DNA of 64,000 nucleotides from Methylobacterium sp. J-090 (lineage in GTDB: Bacteria > Pseudomonadota > Alphaproteobacteria > Rhizobiales > Beijerinckiaceae). The notes under the pieces were generated by a model. That model worked only from the letters and a program-made list of their open reading frames with translations. It searched no databases and was not told the DNA's origin. The stretch covers positions 1 through 64,000 of the forward strand of contig NZ_JAKSXV010000097.1 of NCBI RefSeq assembly GCF_022829345.1, given 5' to 3'. Positions 34,399-44,068 of this stretch are shown piece after piece (the stretch's first letter is position 1; the number at the start of each line of letters is the position of its first letter). The translations under genes were made by a program, and so were the position numbers.

Positions 34399-36630
34399 TC
34401 AGCCCAGCAGTTTGTCGAGGGTGATGGGGAAGTCGCGCACGCGGGTGCCCGTGGCGTGCCACACGGCGTTGGCGATGGCGCCCGCCGTGCCGGTGATGCC
34501 GATCTCGCCCACCCCCTTGATGCCGAGCGGGTTCACGTGCGGGTCGTGCTCCTCCACCAGGATCGCCTCCAGGGACGGCACGTCGGCGTTCACCGGCACG
34601 TGGTACTCGGCGAGATTGGGGTTCATCACCCGGCCCGAGCGCGTGTCGAGCACCGCGTGCTCGTGCAGCGCCAGGGACACGCCCCAGATCATGCCGCCGT
34701 AATACTGGCTCCGCACGAGGCGCGGGTTGACGATGCGCCCGGCGGCGAAGGCGCCCACCAGCCGCGTCACCCGGATCTGCCCGAGATCGGGATCGACCTT
34801 CACCTCGGCGTAGACCGCCCCGTGCGCGTGCATGGCGTAGGTCTTTCGCGAGGCGGGGTCGCCCGCCCCGGTGCCCTTGGCCTCGACGGAGTCTTTTCCG
34901 GCCCGCGCGAGGATGTCCGAAAAGCTTTCCGAGCGGGTCGGATCGTCGCGCCGCGCCAGACGTCCGCCCTCCGCCACCGTGCCGGCATTGCCGGCGCCGT
35001 AGAGGGGCGAGGCGCGGTCGTTCACCGCGAGGTCTTCGAGGGCCGCCAGGGCGCCCTGCGTCGCCGCGTGCACGGCGCTGCCCGACGTGGCCGTGCCGGT
35101 GGAGCCGCCGGCCAGCCCGCCGTTGGGCAGGTCCGAATCGCCGATGCGCAGCTCGACCCGGTCTCCGTCGAGGCCGATTCCGTCGGCGGCGATCTGGGCG
35201 AGCACGGTCCAGGCGCCCTGGCCCATGTCCTGGGCGGCGGTCTCGACGAGGGCCGTGCCGTCGGCCCGGATCGTGGCGCGGGCCTCGCCCTGCATCATCC
35301 CGGCCGGATAGGTGGCGGTGCCCATGCCCCAGCCGACGCGGAGGCCGTTCTCGTCGCGCATCTGGCGCGGTTGGCGTGGGCGCTTGGACCAGCCGAAGCG
35401 CTCGGCCCCCTGTGCGTAGCATTCGCGCAGGGCCTTCGACGAGAACGGCCGGTGGGTGATGGGCTCGACCTCGGCGTAGTTCTTCAGCCGCAGCTCCAGG
35501 GGGTCCATGTCGAGCTGGAGGGCGAGTTCGTCGAGGGCCGATTCCACCGCGACGCTGCCCGAGGCCTCGCCGGGCGCGCGCATGAAGATCGGCGTGCCGA
35601 TATCGGCCCGCGAGACCGCGTGGGTCGTGGCGATGGCCTCGGAGGCGTAGAGGTGGCGGGCGATGAGGCCGCAGGCCTCGACGAAGTCGTCGTGGCGGCT
35701 CGTCAGGGTCAGGGTGTGATGGTCCAGGGCCGTGAGGGTGCCGTCGGCTTTCGCGCCGAGCTTGAGGGTCTGGCGGGTCGCGGCGCGGTGGCCGACGGAG
35801 CCGAACATCTGCTCGCGCCGCGTCACCAGCTTCACCGGCCGGCCGACGAGCTTCGCCGCCATGATCCCCAGGATCTGCGGGGATGAGATGAAGCCCTTCG
35901 AGCCGAAGCCGCCGCCGAGATAGTGGCTGACGATGTGGATGTTCTCTTGCGGGATGCCGAACAGGCCGGCGAGGCGGCCCTTGGCGATCCACAGGGCCTG
36001 GGTCGGCGTGTGGAGGGTGAGGCGGTCGCCGTCCCACTGCGCCACGCTGGTGTGGGGTTCGAGCGCGTTGTGATACTGCGCCGCCGTCTCGTAGGTGGCC
36101 TCCATCCGGGTCCCGGCCGACGCGAACCCGGCTTCGATGTCGCCCGAGCCCTCCTGCGTCGGCGAGCCGGCGCCGACGCTGTCGGGCGTGAAGATTGTCT
36201 CGCCGCCGAGTTCCACGCTCGGGGTTTCGGCCTCGTAGCGGGGATTCAGCAGGGCCGCGCCCTCGGTTGCCGCCTCCAGGGTCTCGGCGATCACCACCGC
36301 GATGGGCTGGTTGGCGTAGCGGACGTTTCCGTTCTGCAGGAGGTCGAGGCGGAAGGCGAAGGGGTTGTCCTTCTCGTCCGGGGATTTGGCGAGTGCCGGC
36401 GCGTTCTCCGGACTCATCACGTCGACGACGCCCGGATGGGCCTTGGCCGCCGCGACGTCGAGGTGGGTCACCCGGCCGCGGGCGATGGCGCTCACCGCCA
36501 TGACGGCGTGGAGCATCCCCCCGGGGTGGAAGTCGGCGCTGTAGCGGGCCGCGCCCGTGACCTTGGCGGGGCCGTCGCGCCGGGTCAGGGGCTGGCCGAT
36601 GGAGGCGCCGTGGCGCATGCGCTCGGTCAT
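34399..36630 (-). CDS. Molybdenum cofactor-binding large subunit, xanthine dehydrogenase family (PaoC-like)
   Basis: 743 residues. GQPLTRRDGPAKVTGAARYSADFHPGGMLHAVMAVSAIARGRVTHLD is the N-terminal hammerhead domain; GGGFGSKGF and RAPGEASGSVAVESALDELA are cofactor-binding stretches; GIKGVGEIGITG near the C-terminus carries the catalytic Glu. The similarity is to the YagR/PaoC aldehyde oxidoreductase group. It is the third gene of a three-gene operon, overlapping the FAD subunit by four bases (ATGA). Likely substrate: aldehydes, not proven. Confidence 0.92.
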   Translation of the reverse strand: MTERMRHGASIGQPLTRRDGPAKVTGAARYSADFHPGGMLHAVMAVSAIARGRVTHLDVAAAKAHPGVVDVMSPENAPALAKSPDEKDNPFAFRLDLLQNGNVRYANQPIAVVIAETLEAATEGAALLNPRYEAETPSVELGGETIFTPDSVGAGSPTQEGSGDIEAGFASAGTRMEATYETAAQYHNALEPHTSVAQWDGDRLTLHTPTQALWIAKGRLAGLFGIPQENIHIVSHYLGGGFGSKGFISSPQILGIMAAKLVGRPVKLVTRREQMFGSVGHRAATRQTLKLGAKADGTLTALDHHTLTLTSRHDDFVEACGLIARHLYASEAIATTHAVSRADIGTPIFMRAPGEASGSVAVESALDELALQLDMDPLELRLKNYAEVEPITHRPFSSKALRECYAQGAERFGWSKRPRQPRQMRDENGLRVGWGMGTATYPAGMMQGEARATIRADGTALVETAAQDMGQGAWTVLAQIAADGIGLDGDRVELRIGDSDLPNGGLAGGSTGTATSGSAVHAATQGALAALEDLAVNDRASPLYGAGNAGTVAEGGRLARRDDPTRSESFSDILARAGKDSVEAKGTGAGDPASRKTYAMHAHGAVYAEVKVDPDLGQIRVTRLVGAFAAGRIVNPRLVRSQYYGGMIWGVSLALHEHAVLDTRSGRVMNPNLAEYHVPVNADVPSLEAILVEEHDPHVNPLGIKGVGEIGITGTAGAIANAVWHATGTRVRDFPITLDKLLG

Positions 36631-37679
36631 GGTCGGGCTCCGGAAGGGGCGGCGGCGAAGGGGCTGGCGGGCAAGGCGGGGATGCGCGCCGGCGTGCCGG
36701 CCTGCGCGAGGGTCAGGGCCCGCACGACGATGCGGCGGGCGAGCTCGATCTTGGCGGCGTTGTCGCCGGACGGCGTCGCTCCGGCGAGCGCCGCGTCGGC
36801 GGCCTTCGCGAACAGCGCCGGGCTCGGCACCTGATCGGCGAGAAGGCTTTCGGCCTCCCGCGCCCGCCAGGGCTTCAGGGCGACGCTGCCGAGGGCGATG
36901 CGGGCCTGCCCGATGCGATCCCCGTCGAGGGTGAGGCCGACGGCGGCCGAGACCAGCGCGAAGGCGTAGGAGGTGCGCTCGCGGACCTTGAGGTAGCGCG
37001 AATGGGCGGCGAACTTTTTCGCGTCGGGCGGGAGCCGGACGGCGACGATCAACTCGCCCGGCGCCAGCTCGGTCTCGCGCTCCGGCGTGTCGCCGGGCAG
37101 GCGGTGGAAATCCGCGAGCGGGATTGCGCGGCGCCCGGCCGGTCCCTCGATCTCCACGATCGCGTCGAGGGCGGCGAGCGGCACGCAGAAATCCGACGGG
37201 TGGGTGGCGATGCAGTGCTCGCTCCAGCCCAGCACGGCGTGAGTGCGCGTCGCCCCGCCGAGGGCCTCGCAGCCGGCGCCGGGGTCGCGTTTGTTGCAGG
37301 CGCTCGCGGTGTCGTAGAAATACTGGCAGCGGGTGCGCTGGAGGACGTTGCCGGCGGTGGTGGCGGCGTTGCGCAGCTGCGCCGAGGCGCCCGACAGCAG
37401 GGCCTCGGCCACGGCCGGATAGCTCTTGGCGAAGGCCGGATCGTGGGCGAGGGTCGCGTTGCGCACGAGGGCGCCGATGCGGACCGCGCCATCCGGCAGG
37501 GTCTCGACGGCATCGAGGCCGGACACACGCGAAATGTCGACGAGGCGTTCGGGCCGGGTGATCCCGCCCTTCATCAGGTCGAGGAGGTTGGTGCCCGACG
37601 CCAGATACGCGGCCCCCGCCCCGTGGGCCGCCACGGCCTCGGCGACGCTGCCGGCGCGGACATAGTCAAAGTTTTTCAT
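36627..37679 (-). CDS. FAD-binding subunit of xanthine dehydrogenase family (PaoB-like)
   Basis: 350 residues. AYLASGTNLLDLMKGGITRPERLVDI is the FAD-binding start and QLRNAATTAGNVLQRTRCQYFYD the second FAD motif. An insertion with RCQYF...SACNKRDPGAGCEAL supplies the extra cysteines that bind a [4Fe-4S] cluster in PaoB-type subunits. It passes electrons from the [2Fe-2S] subunit to the acceptor. ATGA overlaps on both sides show coupling with its partners. Confidence 0.92.
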   Translation of the reverse strand: MKNFDYVRAGSVAEAVAAHGAGAAYLASGTNLLDLMKGGITRPERLVDISRVSGLDAVETLPDGAVRIGALVRNATLAHDPAFAKSYPAVAEALLSGASAQLRNAATTAGNVLQRTRCQYFYDTASACNKRDPGAGCEALGGATRTHAVLGWSEHCIATHPSDFCVPLAALDAIVEIEGPAGRRAIPLADFHRLPGDTPERETELAPGELIVAVRLPPDAKKFAAHSRYLKVRERTSYAFALVSAAVGLTLDGDRIGQARIALGSVALKPWRAREAESLLADQVPSPALFAKAADAALAGATPSGDNAAKIELARRIVVRALTLAQAGTPARIPALPASPFAAAPSGARP

Positions 37680-38209
37680 GCCGCGTCCTCGCTGAGGTTG
37701 CCGCCGGGCAGGACATCGGGGGCGTTCATCGCCGCGTGGGCGGCGAGCACGGCCTCGGTGATCCCCGCATAGGCGCCGCAGCGGCACAGGTTGCCGCTCA
37801 TGCCCTCGCGCACCCGCTCGGGATCGTCGCCGGCCTGGCCCTCCCGGATCAGGCCCACCGCGCTCATGATCTGGCCCGGCGTGCAGAAGCCGCACTGGTA
37901 CCCGTCGTGATCGACGAAGGCGGCCTGGACCGGGTGCAGCACGTCCCCGTCCGCCAGCCCCTCGATGGTGGTGATGGACGCCCCGTCGTGGCTCACGGCC
38001 AGCGCCAGGCAGGCATTGATCCGCACCCCGTCGAGGAGAACGGTGCAGGCGCCGCACTGGCCCCGGTCGCAGCCCTTCTTCGAGCCGGTGAGGTCGAGGC
38101 GCTCGCGCAAGGCGTCGAGGAGCGTGACCCGCGCATCCTCGAGGACGAGGCTGCGGGACACGCCGTTCACGGTCAGCGTGATGGGAAAGCCGGTTTCGGG
38201 AAAGCTCAT
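37676..38209 (-). CDS. [2Fe-2S] subunit of xanthine dehydrogenase family (PaoA-like, no Tat signal)
   Basis: 177 residues. The plant-type ferredoxin cluster is GCDRGQCGACTVLLDG and the second cluster is CGFCTPGQIMSA...NLCRCGAY. It starts MSFPETGFPITLTVNG directly with the ferredoxin fold, whereas E. coli PaoA has a Tat signal; the complex is therefore predicted to be cytoplasmic. It is the first gene of the operon and has CGGAG about 11 bases before its ATG. Confidence 0.93.
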   Translation of the reverse strand: MSFPETGFPITLTVNGVSRSLVLEDARVTLLDALRERLDLTGSKKGCDRGQCGACTVLLDGVRINACLALAVSHDGASITTIEGLADGDVLHPVQAAFVDHDGYQCGFCTPGQIMSAVGLIREGQAGDDPERVREGMSGNLCRCGAYAGITEAVLAAHAAMNAPDVLPGGNLSEDAA

Positions 38210-38355
38210 GCCGGGACGGCTCCGCGTGGCTTGTCTGGAACTTGTCCAGATAGGGCCATCGCCGGGGCCGACCAGCGGGGGGGGGCGGGGCGGTCGCGGT
38301 CCGATGGTTCGTCTTGAGCTGACTGCGATGCCGAAGAATTTTCGGATTTGGCGGG

Positions 38356-38453
38356 GGTCCCCTCTCCTGAAAGGAGAGGGACAGGGTGAGGTGTGGGACC
38401 TTTCCTGAGAGTTCACACACCTCACCCCAACCCTCTCCTTCCAGGAGAGGGAG
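38356..38453. repeat. 98-bp inverted repeat element, copy E1
   Basis: The element is itself palindromic: both ends carry CCTCTCCT...AGGAGAGGG and inside lie GGGTGAGGTGTG and CACACCTCACCCC. It matches the reverse complement of 42164-42261 at 92 of 98 positions without gaps. It lies between the dehydrogenase operon and the DUF305 gene. Confidence 0.9.
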
Positions 38454-38522
38454 CGCGTAGCGCCTCACGCCGAAGGGCGATGGCGCCCTGCAGGATGGCT
38501 GTTGCGTGGCGGGCCGAATCGC

Positions 38523-38927
38523 CTACTTCGCCGCCCCCGTGCGCTTCAGGATCGCCTGCATCTGGGCGATCTCCGCGTCCTGCGCCTTGACGATGCTCTC
38601 GGCGAGCGCGCGCACCTCCGGGTCCTTCGAGTATTGCAGGGCGACCTTCGCCATGGCGATGGCGCCCTGGTGGTGCGGGATCATGCCGGCGGCGAAGTCG
38701 CGGTCGACGTCGCCCGAATAGGCGATGTCCATGTCGCCGTGCATGCGCATGCCGGCCTCGCGGAAGGCGCGGGTGGAGGGGGCCTCGGCGCCCGCCTTGG
38801 CCTTGGGCGCCGGGTGGTCGTGGCCGGCATGGTCGTGGCCGGGGTGATCGTGGTCGTGGTCGGGGGCGGCGACCGCGCCCAGGGCGAAGACGACGAGGGC
38901 GGCGGCGAGGGTGGTCTTGAGGATCAT
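38523..38927 (-). CDS. Secreted DUF305 protein with His-rich metal-binding segment
   Basis: 134 residues. A signal peptide (MILKTTLAAALVVFALGAVAA) is followed by the His/Asp-rich DHDHDHPGHDHAGHDHP and the DUF305 domain (DFAAGMIPHHQGAIAMAKVALQYSKDPEVRALAESIVKAQDAEIAQM). The MIPHHQGA motif is typical of DUF305, found with copper and other metal systems. It is 16 bases after the RND pump gene and likely buffers periplasmic metal. Confidence 0.9.
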   Translation of the reverse strand: MILKTTLAAALVVFALGAVAAPDHDHDHPGHDHAGHDHPAPKAKAGAEAPSTRAFREAGMRMHGDMDIAYSGDVDRDFAAGMIPHHQGAIAMAKVALQYSKDPEVRALAESIVKAQDAEIAQMQAILKRTGAAK

Positions 38928-38943
38928 CAGAAGAACTCCGGGG

Positions 38944-41900
38944 TCAGAACAGGGCGGGGCGCGCGGCCCCGATGGGATGGTCGGCGGGGGCCGGTTCAAC
39001 CTCGCTTCGGGCGGCGGCCAGCCGGGCGAAGGCCGGGCCGCCGAAGCGCAGGAGCAGGATCGGGGTCAGCACGGCGTCCAGCAGCGTCGCGCTGAACAGG
39101 CCGCCGAAGATCGTCACGGCGACGGGGTGGAGGATCTCCTTGCCGGGCGCGGTGCCGTCGACGAGGAGCGGCACCAGGGCGATGCCGGCGGCGAGCGCCG
39201 TCATCAGCACGGGCACGAGGCGCTCCTGGCTCGCGCGCAGCACCAGGGCCGGCCCGAAGGGGAGGCCCTCGGTCAGCCCGAGGTTGAGGGCGTGGCTGAT
39301 CTTGAGGATGCCGTTGCGGGCGACGATGCCGGTGAGCGTCACGAAGCCGATCATCGAGGCCACCGACAGGGGCAGTCCCGCGACGGTGAGCGCCACGACG
39401 CTGCCGATGAGGGCGAGCGGCACGTTGCCCATGACGATGAGGGCGAGGACGCCCGAGCGGTAGCGGCTCGCCAGGAGGGCGAAGACCAGGGAAAGCGACA
39501 CGAGGCTGAGCAGGCCGATGGTCCGCGTCGCCTCGCCTTGCGCCTGGTACGCGCCCTCCAGACTCGCGCTGACGCCCTCGGGCAGCTTCGCCTGCGCCAG
39601 GGCTTTGCCGATGGCGCCGGCCACGGCCGAGCCGTCCGCCCCCGGCTCGGTGTTGGCCTGGACGACGAGCCGCCGCCGCCCGTTCTCGCGAAGGATCTGG
39701 TTGGGGCCGTCGCGCTCGGTGATGTCGGCGAGCGCATGGGCCGGGACCCAGCCCGTGGGGGTCTCGATGAGGAGGTCGCGGAGCGCCGTGACCGAGCGGC
39801 CGGATTCGGGCAGCCGCAGGGTCACGTCGAACCGGCGCAGGCCGTCCACCAGGGTCGAGACCACGCGGCCGTTGGCGAGCCGGCTCACCGCATCGACCAC
39901 GGCGTTGGGGGCGATGCCGTAGAGGGCGGCCCGGCCGCCGTCGACGCGGACGTCGAGCTGCGGAATCCGCACCTGCTTCTCGATGGCGAGGTCGGCGAGC
40001 CCGGGAATTTTCTCGAACTCCGCCTTGAGGGCCTCGGCGGTGCGACGCAGACCGTCGAGGTCCTCGCCGAACAGTTTTACGGCGATCTCGGCGCGCACGC
40101 CCGACAGCATGTGGTCGAGGCGGTGCGAGATCGGCTGGCCGACATTGACCGAGACCGGCAGCACGCCGAGCCGCGCCCGGATGTCGGCGGCGATGCTTTC
40201 GCGCGGCCGGCCGCCGGGCCGCAAGCCGATTTCGAGGTCCGAGGAGTGGACGCCCTCGGCGTGCTCGTCGAGCTCGGCCCGGCCCGTGCGGCGCCCGACG
40301 CGGTCCACCTCCGGGATGTCGGCGACGAGCCCCTCCGCGATGGCGCCGATGCGGCTCGACTCGGTGAGCGAGATCCCCGGCGTGAAGGCGAGGTTGACGG
40401 TGAACGAGCCCTCGTTGAACGGCGGCAGGAACGCGCGCGGCAGGCCGGCGGCGACGTAGACCGCCGCGCCGACGCCCAGGACGGCGCCCATCATCACGAG
40501 CCGCTGATGCCCGAACGCGAAGCCGACGAGGCGGGCGTTGCCGGCCTTGAGCCAACGGATCAGCCGGCCCTCCGGCGCCTCCAGGCTGTGTAAGCCGGGG
40601 AGCAGCCAGGAGGCGAGGGCGGGGGTCAACGTGAGAGAGACGACGAGGCTCGACAGGATGGCGATGATGTAGGCCTGACCGAGGGGGGCGAACAACCGCC
40701 CCTCGATGCCCGTGAGCGCGAAGAGCGGCACGAAGACGAGGCAGATGATGGCGGTGGCGTAGACGATGCCCGACCGGACCTCGTTCGACGCCGCGACGAT
40801 CACCGCGAAGGCCGAGCGGGGCGCGCCCGCGTGCCGGTTCTCGCGCAGGCGCCGCAGGATGTTCTCCACGTCGACGACCGCGTCGTCCACGAGTTCGCCG
40901 ATGGCGATGGCGAGGCCGCCCAGCGTCATGGTGTTGATGGAGAGACCGAGCGCCGAAAAGATCGCCGCCGTGGCGAGGATCGAGACCGGGATCGCGGTGA
41001 GCGAGATGAGCGTCGTGCGGGCGTTCATCAGGAAGGCGAACAGCACCACGGCCACCACCGCCACGGCCTCGAGGAGCACCGTCACGACGTTGCGGAGCGA
41101 GGTCTCGATGAAGTCCGCCTGCCGGAACAGGATCTTTTGGGCCTCGATGCCCTTCGGCAGGGCCGGGGCGATCTCGGCGAGCGCCGCCTCCACGGTCTTC
41201 GTCAGCCGGACGGTGTCGATGCCGGGCTGCTTCTCCACGGAGACGATGATTGCGGGTTTCCCCATGTAGCCGCCGTCGCCGCGCTTCGGCCGGGGCGCGA
41301 AGGCGACGTCCGCCACCTGCCGCAGGTAGACCGGGCCGCCGGGCGTCGGCACCACGAGGTTGCTCAGATCCTCCAGGCGGGTGGTGCGGCCGACCGCGCG
41401 GATCAGCACTTCGCGGGCGCCCGCATCGGTGAAGCCGCCGCCGGCATTGGAGCCGAAGCCTTCCAGCGCTTTTCCCAGGGCGTCGTTGGTGACGCCGAGC
41501 GCCCGCATGGCGGCGGGGTTCGGGGCGACGCGGAACTGGCGGACCTCGCCGCCGATGGGGATCACCTGGGCGACGCCGGGGATCGACAGCAGGCGCGGCC
41601 GGATGGTGAAGTCGGCGGTCTCGCGCAGCTGCATGGCGGTGGCCGTCTCGCCCGTCACGGCGACGAGCAGGATGCCGCCCATGATCGAGGAGACCGGCCC
41701 CATCTGGGGCATGACGTTCAGGGGCAGTTCCGAGCGGGCCAGCGCGAGGCGCTCGGCCACGAACTGGCGGGCGCGGAACAGGTCGGCCGACCACTCGAAC
41801 TCGACGGTGACGATGGAGAGGCCGATCCCCGAGACCGAGCGCACGCGGGTGACGCCGGGCAGGCCGTTCATCCGGGTCTCGATGGGGTAGGTGACGCGCT

Positions 41901-42087
41901 GCTCCACCTCCGTGGGGGCGAGCCCCTCGGCCTCCGTCATCACCGTGACGGTGGGGCGGTTGAGGTCGGGCAGCACGTCCACGGGCAGGCGGGTCAGGGC
42001 CAGCACGCCGGTGAGGACGAGGGCGGCGGCGAGCGCCAGCACGAGGAGGCGGTTGCGCAGGGACTGCGCGACGATGGTCTCGAACAT
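38944..42087 (-). CDS. Heavy-metal efflux RND transporter (CusA/CzcA family)
   Basis: 1047 residues. MFETIVAQSLRNRLLVLALAAALVLTGVLALTRLPVDVLPDLNRPTVTVMTEAEGLAPTEVEQRVTYPIE is the standard HME-RND start; GELVDDAVVDVENILRRLRE in helix four carries the proton-relay acids. Twelve membrane helices and two large periplasmic loops are evident. It would expel copper, silver, cobalt, zinc or a related ion with the adaptor upstream. The ion cannot be told by eye. A 98-bp repeat separates it from the adaptor gene. Confidence 0.93.
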   Translation of the reverse strand: MFETIVAQSLRNRLLVLALAAALVLTGVLALTRLPVDVLPDLNRPTVTVMTEAEGLAPTEVEQRVTYPIETRMNGLPGVTRVRSVSGIGLSIVTVEFEWSADLFRARQFVAERLALARSELPLNVMPQMGPVSSIMGGILLVAVTGETATAMQLRETADFTIRPRLLSIPGVAQVIPIGGEVRQFRVAPNPAAMRALGVTNDALGKALEGFGSNAGGGFTDAGAREVLIRAVGRTTRLEDLSNLVVPTPGGPVYLRQVADVAFAPRPKRGDGGYMGKPAIIVSVEKQPGIDTVRLTKTVEAALAEIAPALPKGIEAQKILFRQADFIETSLRNVVTVLLEAVAVVAVVLFAFLMNARTTLISLTAIPVSILATAAIFSALGLSINTMTLGGLAIAIGELVDDAVVDVENILRRLRENRHAGAPRSAFAVIVAASNEVRSGIVYATAIICLVFVPLFALTGIEGRLFAPLGQAYIIAILSSLVVSLTLTPALASWLLPGLHSLEAPEGRLIRWLKAGNARLVGFAFGHQRLVMMGAVLGVGAAVYVAAGLPRAFLPPFNEGSFTVNLAFTPGISLTESSRIGAIAEGLVADIPEVDRVGRRTGRAELDEHAEGVHSSDLEIGLRPGGRPRESIAADIRARLGVLPVSVNVGQPISHRLDHMLSGVRAEIAVKLFGEDLDGLRRTAEALKAEFEKIPGLADLAIEKQVRIPQLDVRVDGGRAALYGIAPNAVVDAVSRLANGRVVSTLVDGLRRFDVTLRLPESGRSVTALRDLLIETPTGWVPAHALADITERDGPNQILRENGRRRLVVQANTEPGADGSAVAGAIGKALAQAKLPEGVSASLEGAYQAQGEATRTIGLLSLVSLSLVFALLASRYRSGVLALIVMGNVPLALIGSVVALTVAGLPLSVASMIGFVTLTGIVARNGILKISHALNLGLTEGLPFGPALVLRASQERLVPVLMTALAAGIALVPLLVDGTAPGKEILHPVAVTIFGGLFSATLLDAVLTPILLLRFGGPAFARLAAARSEVEPAPADHPIGAARPALF

Positions 42088-42163
42088 TTTTTCAGCGCCT
42101 CCCGGGGCATGGGTTCGATCGGGGAATTTCGTTCGATCGCCGGTGCAGGCTGGTCTCGACGGG

Positions 42164-42261
42164 CTCCCTCTCCTGAAAGGAGAGGGCTGGGGTGAGGTGT
42201 GTGGGCTCTCCGGAAAGGTCCCACACCTCACCCTGTCCCTCTCCTTCCAGGAGAGGGGACC
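42164..42261. repeat. 98-bp inverted repeat element, copy E2
   Basis: Its reverse complement equals 38356-38453 at 92 of 98 positions without gaps. It sits between the adaptor and pump genes, so it interrupts the efflux operon, and it could form a long hairpin in the mRNA. Confidence 0.9.
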
Positions 42262-42300
42262 CGCGCTGGACCGCATCCCGTCGCGACCGTCGCGGTCGGG

Positions 42301-43986
42301 CTAGCGGATCTGGTCCAGGAGTTCGGCGCCCTGGACGACGATGCGGCGGCCGGGCGCGAGGCCGTCGGCCACCAGCACCCGGTCGGCGTCGAGGGCGTCG
42401 GCCCGCACGGCGTGGGCGACGAAGCGCTCGGCGCTGACGTGCTCGTAGACGAGGTGGCCGCCCTCCGTGCGCACGAGGCCGCCGCGCGGCAGGGGCAGGC
42501 CCTGGCGCTCGCCGCCCGTGGGGGCGAGCACGGTCACGAACTGGCCGAGCCGCAGGGCGCCGGCGTCGCCGACGACGGCGAACTGGACCGGCACCGCCTG
42601 GTTGCGGTCGGCGAGACCCGCGCCGCGATAGGACAGCGCGAGGCTCGTGCCGTCGCCGAGCCGCGCCGTGGCGGCGCTGCCGTCGGCGAGGGCGGCGAAA
42701 CTCAGGGCCTCGACCCAGAGCTTGGCCGGATCGACGATGCGGTAGACCACCGTGCCGGGGGCCGCCATGGCCCCGGCCACCGCCGCGGTCTCCGCGATGA
42801 CGCCGTCCACGGGGGCGACCAGGGCCTCGGGCTCGCGCCGGATGGCGTCGAGGGCGGCGCGGCGGTCTCGCAAGCCGTCGAGCTCCGAGCGGGCGTCGTC
42901 GAGCTGGGTCTGGGCCACGGCGCCCGTGGTCGACAGGCGCTCGAACCGGGTGACCCGGCGGACCAGGATGGCGATCTGCTGGTCGAGCTCGCCCTGGCGC
43001 TGGCGCATGTCGGAGACGTCGACGGCCTGGACCGGCGGCGTCACTGTCGCCAGCACGTCGCCGCGCCGCACCCGGGTGCCGAGGCGGGGAAAGCCCCCGG
43101 CGGGCGGGGCGAGGCGGCCGCCGACGGAGGATTGCACCACGCCGCTGGCGTTCGGATCGGCGATGATCCGGCCGGGCAGTTCCGTGGTGCGGGCGACACT
43201 GCCCGTGGCGGTGAGATCCGTGCGGAGCGCCAGCAGGCGCTGCAGGGCTTTCGGCACGAACACCGAGCCGTCGGGCAGGCGCCGGGCTCGCTCCAGGGCG
43301 CCCGGCGTGAGGGCCGCCGGAAGGGTGACGTTGGCGGCCTTGCCGGCGTCGTCGTGGCCTTCGTGCGCGAAGGCGGTGCCGCCGAGCAGAAGGGTCGTCG
43401 CGAGGACGAGGAGGGCCAGGACCGGGGCGGTCCGGCGACCGCGCAAGGTCGCGACGGCGGCGAGGCCGAGGAGGAAGCCGCCGGCGGCCGTCGCCATGGG
43501 GTTCTGGCGGGCGAAGCGTTCGGCGAGCGTCGGGGCCGCGTCCCCGGTGCTCGCCGTGGCGGCGGGCGCTTCCGGCAGGTCGAAGTCGAGGGTCAGGATG
43601 TCGGTTCGGCCGCCCTCGCTGACCCCCACCATGAGGTCGCTATGGGTCTGGCCCGCCGGCCAGGGGAGGGGGAGGCGGTAGGTGCCGGGCGCCGTCTCGA
43701 CGGCCTTCCGGCGCGGCTGGCCGGCCAGGGACACGGCGATGCCGGCACCCGGCACCGGCGCGTTGGTGACGAAGCGGTCGAGGGTGAGCACGAGGCTGTC
43801 GCCCGCGACCACGGCCACGAGTTCGAACCGCTCGGAGACGGCCTCGGCGCGGGGCGCCGCCGCCACCGGCGCCGGGGGCGCCTCGGCGCCGTGGTCGTGG
43901 CCCTCATGCGCCGAGGCGAGGCCGGGGGCGAGCAGCATACAGGCGAGGGCGAGCGCGCGCAGGGCGGCCGCGGGAACGAGGGGCAT
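42301..43986 (-). CDS. RND efflux periplasmic adaptor (CusB/CzcB-like) with fused N-terminal membrane domain
   Basis: 561 residues, longer than usual adaptors. Residues 1-27 are a signal peptide ending in AHEGHDHG, followed by a beta-like domain (to about 130), a hydrophobic segment, and LALLVLATTLLLGGTAFAHEGHDD, which looks like a second signal peptide. From about 225 the standard adaptor follows: LPGRIIADPNASGVVQSSVGGRL, coiled hairpin (MRQRQGELDQQIAIL), and EALVAPVDGVIAETAAVAGAMAAPG. The fusion may be genuine or may reflect a lost stop between two genes. It precedes the pump gene on the same strand. Confidence 0.88.
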   Translation of the reverse strand: MPLVPAAALRALALACMLLAPGLASAHEGHDHGAEAPPAPVAAAPRAEAVSERFELVAVVAGDSLVLTLDRFVTNAPVPGAGIAVSLAGQPRRKAVETAPGTYRLPLPWPAGQTHSDLMVGVSEGGRTDILTLDFDLPEAPAATASTGDAAPTLAERFARQNPMATAAGGFLLGLAAVATLRGRRTAPVLALLVLATTLLLGGTAFAHEGHDDAGKAANVTLPAALTPGALERARRLPDGSVFVPKALQRLLALRTDLTATGSVARTTELPGRIIADPNASGVVQSSVGGRLAPPAGGFPRLGTRVRRGDVLATVTPPVQAVDVSDMRQRQGELDQQIAILVRRVTRFERLSTTGAVAQTQLDDARSELDGLRDRRAALDAIRREPEALVAPVDGVIAETAAVAGAMAAPGTVVYRIVDPAKLWVEALSFAALADGSAATARLGDGTSLALSYRGAGLADRNQAVPVQFAVVGDAGALRLGQFVTVLAPTGGERQGLPLPRGGLVRTEGGHLVYEHVSAERFVAHAVRADALDADRVLVADGLAPGRRIVVQGAELLDQIR

Positions 43987-44068
43987 GAAGACATCTTTCG
44001 CCGACGGAGCAGGGAACGGCGTTCCGGCGCCGGCCCTGGGGCAACGGCGCGCGGGACGCGGGACAGCG

